A stretch of 64,000 nucleotides of DNA, taken from assembly GCA_902812455.1 (NCBI GenBank), contig CADDZH010000003.1:29181-93180 (forward strand). Direction: 5' to 3'. The notes under the pieces were generated by a model. That model ran no database searches. It was not told where the DNA came from and saw only the letters and a list, made by a program, of their open reading frames with translations. Source of the DNA: Chloroflexota bacterium. GTDB lineage: Bacteria > Chloroflexota > Ktedonobacteria > Ktedonobacterales > Ktedonobacteraceae. The translations under genes and the position numbers were made by a program. This document shows, in pieces, positions 60,928-64,000 of this stretch (positions are counted from its first letter, which is position 1; every line of letters begins with the position of its first letter).

Positions 60928-61001
60928 TGGAGCGGGAGACGGGACTCGAACCCGCGGCAGCCTGCTTGGAAGGCAGGGTGCACCTATATCATCGCCAGCT
61001 T
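60928..61001 (-). tRNA. tRNA-Gly(UCC)-like sequence with a defective acceptor stem
   Basis: On the minus strand the anticodon arm CCTGC-CTTCCAA-GCAGG (anticodon UCC), the T arm GCGGG-TTCGAGT-CCCGT, and the 3' end CTCCCGC-T-CCA are intact. The D-arm region is recognisable but short. The 5' acceptor strand should be GCGGGAG, but reads about GCAAGCT and cannot pair. This looks like a tRNA 3' fragment, as left by integration at a tRNA gene, or a decayed copy, rather than a working tRNA. Confidence 0.45.
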
Positions 61002-61512
61002 GCTATCAACCAGCTTGACAAGCCGATGCAGGTGATATACACTGAATGTACGCACGTCTGACAAAAGCTGTTGCTTGCACGTGGCAAAAGCGATTGCCTT
61101 CTTGAGAAGGCAGGATGTCACGAAGTTGTACACTCATCAGCATTATACACTTCTCTTTGAGAAAAGGCAAAACGCTGGAGGAAGAGAAGGATGGGGAAGC
61201 TTTTGAACAAAGAAAACTTGCCTCATCGTATGGTAAGTTCAACATGCCTCAGTTTCTTTTTGAAGGAATTGCGCTCATCCATGAGGATACTTCTTATAGT
61301 CTAGTGCTGTGTTTTTCACATTGGAAGTTACGTTTCCTCACAGGAGCAGGCGGCTGCGTGCTCCTGCATTCAGAGTCGAGCGAGGCTGGAACTGCCTGAC
61401 GCCTGAGTAGAGCGAATCAAGGAAATAGGCGCAAAACAAGCGCGAAAAGAGAAATACCATAGGGCAAGTTCTGTTGCTTCCAAACAAGTCGGAACTTCCT
61501 CCTCCATTCCTC
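61002..61512. other. Gap with nothing convincing
   Basis: The 511 bp between the tRNA-like sequence and the mer promoter contain only short frames. The longest (61115-61399, plus) has no ribosome-binding site and no recognisable motif. No strong hairpin, repeat or RNA signature was seen. Confidence 0.4.
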
Positions 61513-61544
61513 TTGACTCCGTAGTATGGTACGGGGTGTATAGT
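61513..61544 (+). promoter_or_regulatory. MerR-type promoter and operator
   Basis: TTGACT (61513-61518) and TATAGT (61539-61544) are 20 bp apart, longer than the usual 17. The dyad CCGTA (61519-61523) / TACGG (61530-61534) fills the spacer. This is the hallmark of promoters that MerR proteins untwist. It lies 20 bp before the merR ATG and would drive merR, merA and merB together. Confidence 0.88.
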
Positions 61545-61563
61545 TTTTACAGGAGGAACAGAG

Positions 61564-61998
61564 ATGGAGACCCTTTCGATTGGACAAGTGGCACGCAGAA
61601 CTGGGGTTGGCATAGAGACGATCCGTTTCTACGAACGTGAGGGCTTACTGGAGGAGCCACCTCGCCGCACCTCTGGCTATCGCCAGTACTCCGAGCAGGT
61701 CGTCAAGCGTATCCATTTCATTAAACGCGCCCAAAAGCTTGGCTTCTCACTCAAAGAGATTGCCGAGCTGCTGCTATTGCGCGTGGACGGACAGACATCG
61801 TGTGAAGAGGTGAAGCAGCGCACAGAAGCGAAAATCGCTGAAGTGGAGCGGAAACTGGTCGAATTACAACGTATGCGGCAAGCTCTGCTCCAGGTCCACT
61901 CGCTCTGTGCAGGACAAGGACCGACCGGTCGTTGTCCCATGCTTGATGCACTTGAGCAGCAAGAGCCGCTCGATCAGGCTGAACGAACAGCGGAGTGA
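61564..61998 (+). CDS. merR: Mercury-responsive regulator MerR
   Basis: The 144-residue protein has a MerR winged helix (LSIGQVARRTGVGIETIRFYEREGLLEEPPRRTSGYRQY), a dimerisation helix, and Cys80, Cys115 and Cys124. Their spacing (35 and 9) is exactly that of the three Hg(II) ligands of Tn501 MerR. It represses the operon without mercury and activates it when Hg(II) binds. ACAGGAGG precedes the ATG. In Gram-negative mer operons merR is divergent; here it is the first gene of the operon itself. Confidence 0.93.
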   Translation: METLSIGQVARRTGVGIETIRFYEREGLLEEPPRRTSGYRQYSEQVVKRIHFIKRAQKLGFSLKEIAELLLLRVDGQTSCEEVKQRTEAKIAEVERKLVELQRMRQALLQVHSLCAGQGPTGRCPMLDALEQQEPLDQAERTAE

Positions 61999-62189
61999 GC
62001 GGCGTCGATGGCGTCCAACCACACCCCTCTGCACTGGTGACGCGAGGCTCCGTTCGTGCCGCGATCTCACAGAGCACACACACATATGCATAGTAAAGAA
62101 AGGACATTATCATGGAGATGATGCAAGGGACCGTTGAGCCACGCACGCTGCTCGCTGGATGGCCTTCGTGCCGATAAGAGATAACGCCT

Positions 62190-63659
62190 ATGTCAACCCA
62201 AGAGCGCTATGACCTGGTGATTCTGGGCAGTGGCTCGACCGCCTTCGCCGCAGCCATCCATGCGCAAGAGCTGGGCAAAACGGCGGTGATGACCGAGGGA
62301 CGCACCCTTGGCGGTACCTGTGTCAACCGGGGTTGCTTGCCCTCCAAGAACCTGATCGAGGCCGCTCGCTTGATCTACGATGCTGCCCATCCCCGCTATC
62401 CGGGGCTAACACCCGTGCATCTAGACGTCGATTTTACGCGGCTTATTGCACAGAAGGATGGGGTGATCCGCGAGTATCGCGATCAACACTATGCCAGCAT
62501 CATTTATGACACCAACAAAACGGGTCAGCCACCTATTGAGATGCTACAAGGACAGGCGATGCTTGTCGATGCGCACACTGTCGAAGTGAGGACTGCTTAT
62601 GGGGAGGTACACCAACTCACTGGCGAAGAGGTGCTCATCGCCACAGGATCCTCGCCGCTCATCCCCGACATCCCCGGCCTGGCCGAGACGCCGTACCTCA
62701 CGAGTGACTTGCTCACTGGCCAGGAAGAAATGGGACTGACTGCGCTTCCTCGCTCGCTGCTCATCCTGGGCGGCGGCTACATCGCGCTCGAGCTTGGCCA
62801 GATGTTTACTCGCTTTGGCTCCGAGGTCGCCATCCTCACGCGTGGACCGAGCATTCTGTCCGGCTACGAGCCGGAAATCGTGGAGAGCCTGACCGAGCTT
62901 CTCCTCAAGGAGGGCCTGCAAATCATTACAGGGGCACAAGCCCGTGCTGTGAGCCCTGAAGGAGACGGGGTGAGGCTGGTCGTTCAGCGGCGCGGCAGTA
63001 CTCGGACCTTCACCGCAGAAAAGCTCCTGGTGGCCACATCGCGGATCCCCAATACTCGTGACATTGGGCTCGAACGGGTGGGTGTCGCGCTCGATGGGGC
63101 TGGAGCAGTGCGCGTTGATCAGCATCTGCGGACGAGCGTGTCTCATATCTGGGCGGCTGGTGATGTGATTGGGCGCGAAATGGAGAGCCAGATGGCTACA
63201 CCAGTGGGAGCTCATGACGGTAAAATTGCCGCCCACAACGCCCTCTCTGGAGAGCCATTGCGCAAGGTTGATCATACTGTGATCCCGCGCACTATCTTCA
63301 CTGATCCCCAGGTTGCCGTGGTAGGATTGACCGACGAAGAGGCCAATGCTCGTGGCATCCCATGCCGGTGCAACACCATCCCCATGAATGTGGTGCCCCG
63401 GGCCGGGGCTATCCGCGACACACGCGGGGTCATCAAGATGGTACTCGAACATCCGACACGGCGGGTTATCGGGGTCTCCATGCTCGGGGTCAACGCGGGC
63501 GAAGTGATTCACGAGGCGGCGATGGCCCTGCGATTTGGAGCGACGACGGATGACTTCATCGACCTGGTGCATGTCTATCCGACGATGGCCGAGGGCCTCA
63601 AGATTGTCGCCATCTCCTTTACGAAAGACGTGAACCGGCTTAGTTGCTGCGCGAGCTAG
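62190..63659 (+). CDS. merA: Mercuric reductase MerA
   Basis: The 489-residue flavoprotein reduces Hg(II) to volatile Hg(0) with NADPH. It has an FAD-binding [15 protein letters not shown], the redox pair Cys44/Cys49 in [17 protein letters not shown]-binding [17 protein letters not shown], the active-site Tyr in [12 protein letters not shown], and the C-terminal CysCys (486-487), which hands mercury to the active site. The N-terminal HMA (NmerA) domain present in many MerA proteins is absent. It lies 191 bp after merR, with no transporter gene between. Confidence 0.94.
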   Translation: MSTQERYDLVILGSGSTAFAAAIHAQELGKTAVMTEGRTLGGTCVNRGCLPSKNLIEAARLIYDAAHPRYPGLTPVHLDVDFTRLIAQKDGVIREYRDQHYASIIYDTNKTGQPPIEMLQGQAMLVDAHTVEVRTAYGEVHQLTGEEVLIATGSSPLIPDIPGLAETPYLTSDLLTGQEEMGLTALPRSLLILGGGYIALELGQMFTRFGSEVAILTRGPSILSGYEPEIVESLTELLLKEGLQIITGAQARAVSPEGDGVRLVVQRRGSTRTFTAEKLLVATSRIPNTRDIGLERVGVALDGAGAVRVDQHLRTSVSHIWAAGDVIGREMESQMATPVGAHDGKIAAHNALSGEPLRKVDHTVIPRTIFTDPQVAVVGLTDEEANARGIPCRCNTIPMNVVPRAGAIRDTRGVIKMVLEHPTRRVIGVSMLGVNAGEVIHEAAMALRFGATTDDFIDLVHVYPTMAEGLKIVAISFTKDVNRLSCCAS

Positions 63660-63714
63660 CGGCTTGTATATAGTTGAATAGAAGATGATCCAGGACCGAA
63701 TAGGAAGGTTTCTG

Positions 63715-64000
63715 ATGCAACACACACGGCTGCAAGCCATCGCTCAAGCGGTCATCCAGAGACAGGAGCGCTACCAGCGCAATACATTGCTGTTTGACCA
63801 GCTTGCCCAGCTCTTAGTGCAAGGGCAACCCGTTGCCCCAGAGCTGCTTGCTCGCAGACTTCATCGTGAGCTTGAGGAGGTGCATGCGATCTTGCGAGCG
63901 CACCCGGAACTGGAGTATGATGCGCAGGGCAACCTGGTCGGCTCCGGGCTCAACCTTGTTCCAACCGCGCACCAGTTTCAGGTGTCGAAGGCGCACCCTG
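63715..64000 (+). CDS. merB: Alkylmercury (organomercurial) lyase MerB, partial at window end
   Basis: The first 95 codons are inside the window. After a helical N-terminus (LLFDQLAQLLVQGQPVAPELLARRL) comes LEYDAQGNLVGSGLNLVPTAHQFQV, which matches the N-terminal domain of MerB (EYDKDGNIIGYGLTL in known proteins). MerB cleaves the carbon-mercury bond of organomercurials to give Hg(II) for MerA. The catalytic Cys-Asp-Cys region lies beyond the edge. AGGAAGG precedes the ATG, 56 bp after merA. Confidence 0.82.
   Translation, partial: MQHTRLQAIAQAVIQRQERYQRNTLLFDQLAQLLVQGQPVAPELLARRLHRELEEVHAILRAHPELEYDAQGNLVGSGLNLVPTAHQFQVSKAHP

Noticed and set aside
60764..61018. Plus-strand frame of 84 codons containing GAGDGTRTRGSLLG
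   Set aside because: This is the familiar false translation of the antisense strand of a tRNA; the region encodes the tRNA-Gly-like sequence instead.
61115..61399. Plus-strand frame of 94 codons before the mer promoter
   Set aside because: No ribosome-binding site, no motif, and AT-rich composition unlike the neighbouring genes.
62544..63740. Long minus-strand frame opposite merA
   Set aside because: It is the mirror of a GC-rich gene. MerA has all catalytic residues; the antisense product has no recognisable domain.
1..64000. CRISPR arrays and rRNA genes
   Set aside because: No regularly spaced direct repeats and no rRNA-like stretches were seen on reading the window.

Overview
The window is about 55% GC and reads like a chromosome segment of a soil Chloroflexota bacterium of the Ktedonobacteria type. 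That placement is an inference from several features: a LuxR/MalT-like regulator of about 1,000 residues with an extra N-terminal domain, an NB-ARC/tetratricopeptide protein, a very large S53 peptidase, many decayed insertion sequences, and short secreted proteins with tryptophan-rich repeats. No rRNA and no CRISPR array was seen. One tRNA-Gly-like sequence is present but looks defective.

1-10.9 kb is mostly housekeeping: a two-domain sulfurtransferase, a small P-loop kinase, a SufU-type Fe-S scaffold, a uracil-DNA glycosylase and flavin reductase pair, a cobalamin riboswitch followed by a btuF-btuC-btuD-like uptake operon, comM, and two unrecognised genes. 10.95-22.5 kb is a mobile-element zone. 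An ISL3-family element has a Tn554-like transposon (two tyrosine recombinases plus a small third protein) inserted inside its transposase gene. It sits against a 5'-truncated NB-ARC/TPR gene. A second, intact ISL3 element and a decayed ISKra4-like element follow almost back to back. At 22.5-23.2 kb a VapBC-like pair has a frameshifted toxin.

23.5-29.8 kb holds metabolic genes (HpaI-type aldolase, DUF2961/GH172-like protein, M20 amidohydrolase, ThDP enzyme) and a nucleotidyltransferase with a possible HEPN partner. 30.2-38.6 kb is one long minus-strand sugar operon: substrate-binding lipoprotein, permease, ATPase, D-lyxose-isomerase-like cupin, LacD-like aldolase, PfkB kinase, LsrF/DhnA-like aldolase and FGGY kinase. 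It starts from a consensus promoter followed by three tandem 10-bp repeats, and a DeoR-type regulator is divergently encoded. The same transcript carries a hairpin between the binding-protein and permease genes.

39.6-42.6 kb is a scrapyard: an ISL3 fragment, an alcohol-dehydrogenase start, and a group II intron fragment inside a broken tnpB. 42.6-47.8 kb carries an S53 peptidase with an unusually long C-terminal region and a DUF1906 protein, followed at 48.2 kb by a partial copy of comM. 48.9-52.1 kb has small redox genes and an acetyltransferase. 52.2-58 kb centres on the LuxR/MalT regulator and is surrounded by repeated sequence boxes and truncated genes (greA, a sensor kinase, a repeat protein). 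58-59.4 kb is a MarR-protoglobin operon with a 25-bp palindromic operator; the MarR protein has a four-cysteine tail. An HtrA protease follows. The window ends in a mercury-resistance operon, merR-merA-merB, with a typical long-spacer MerR promoter; merB runs off the edge.
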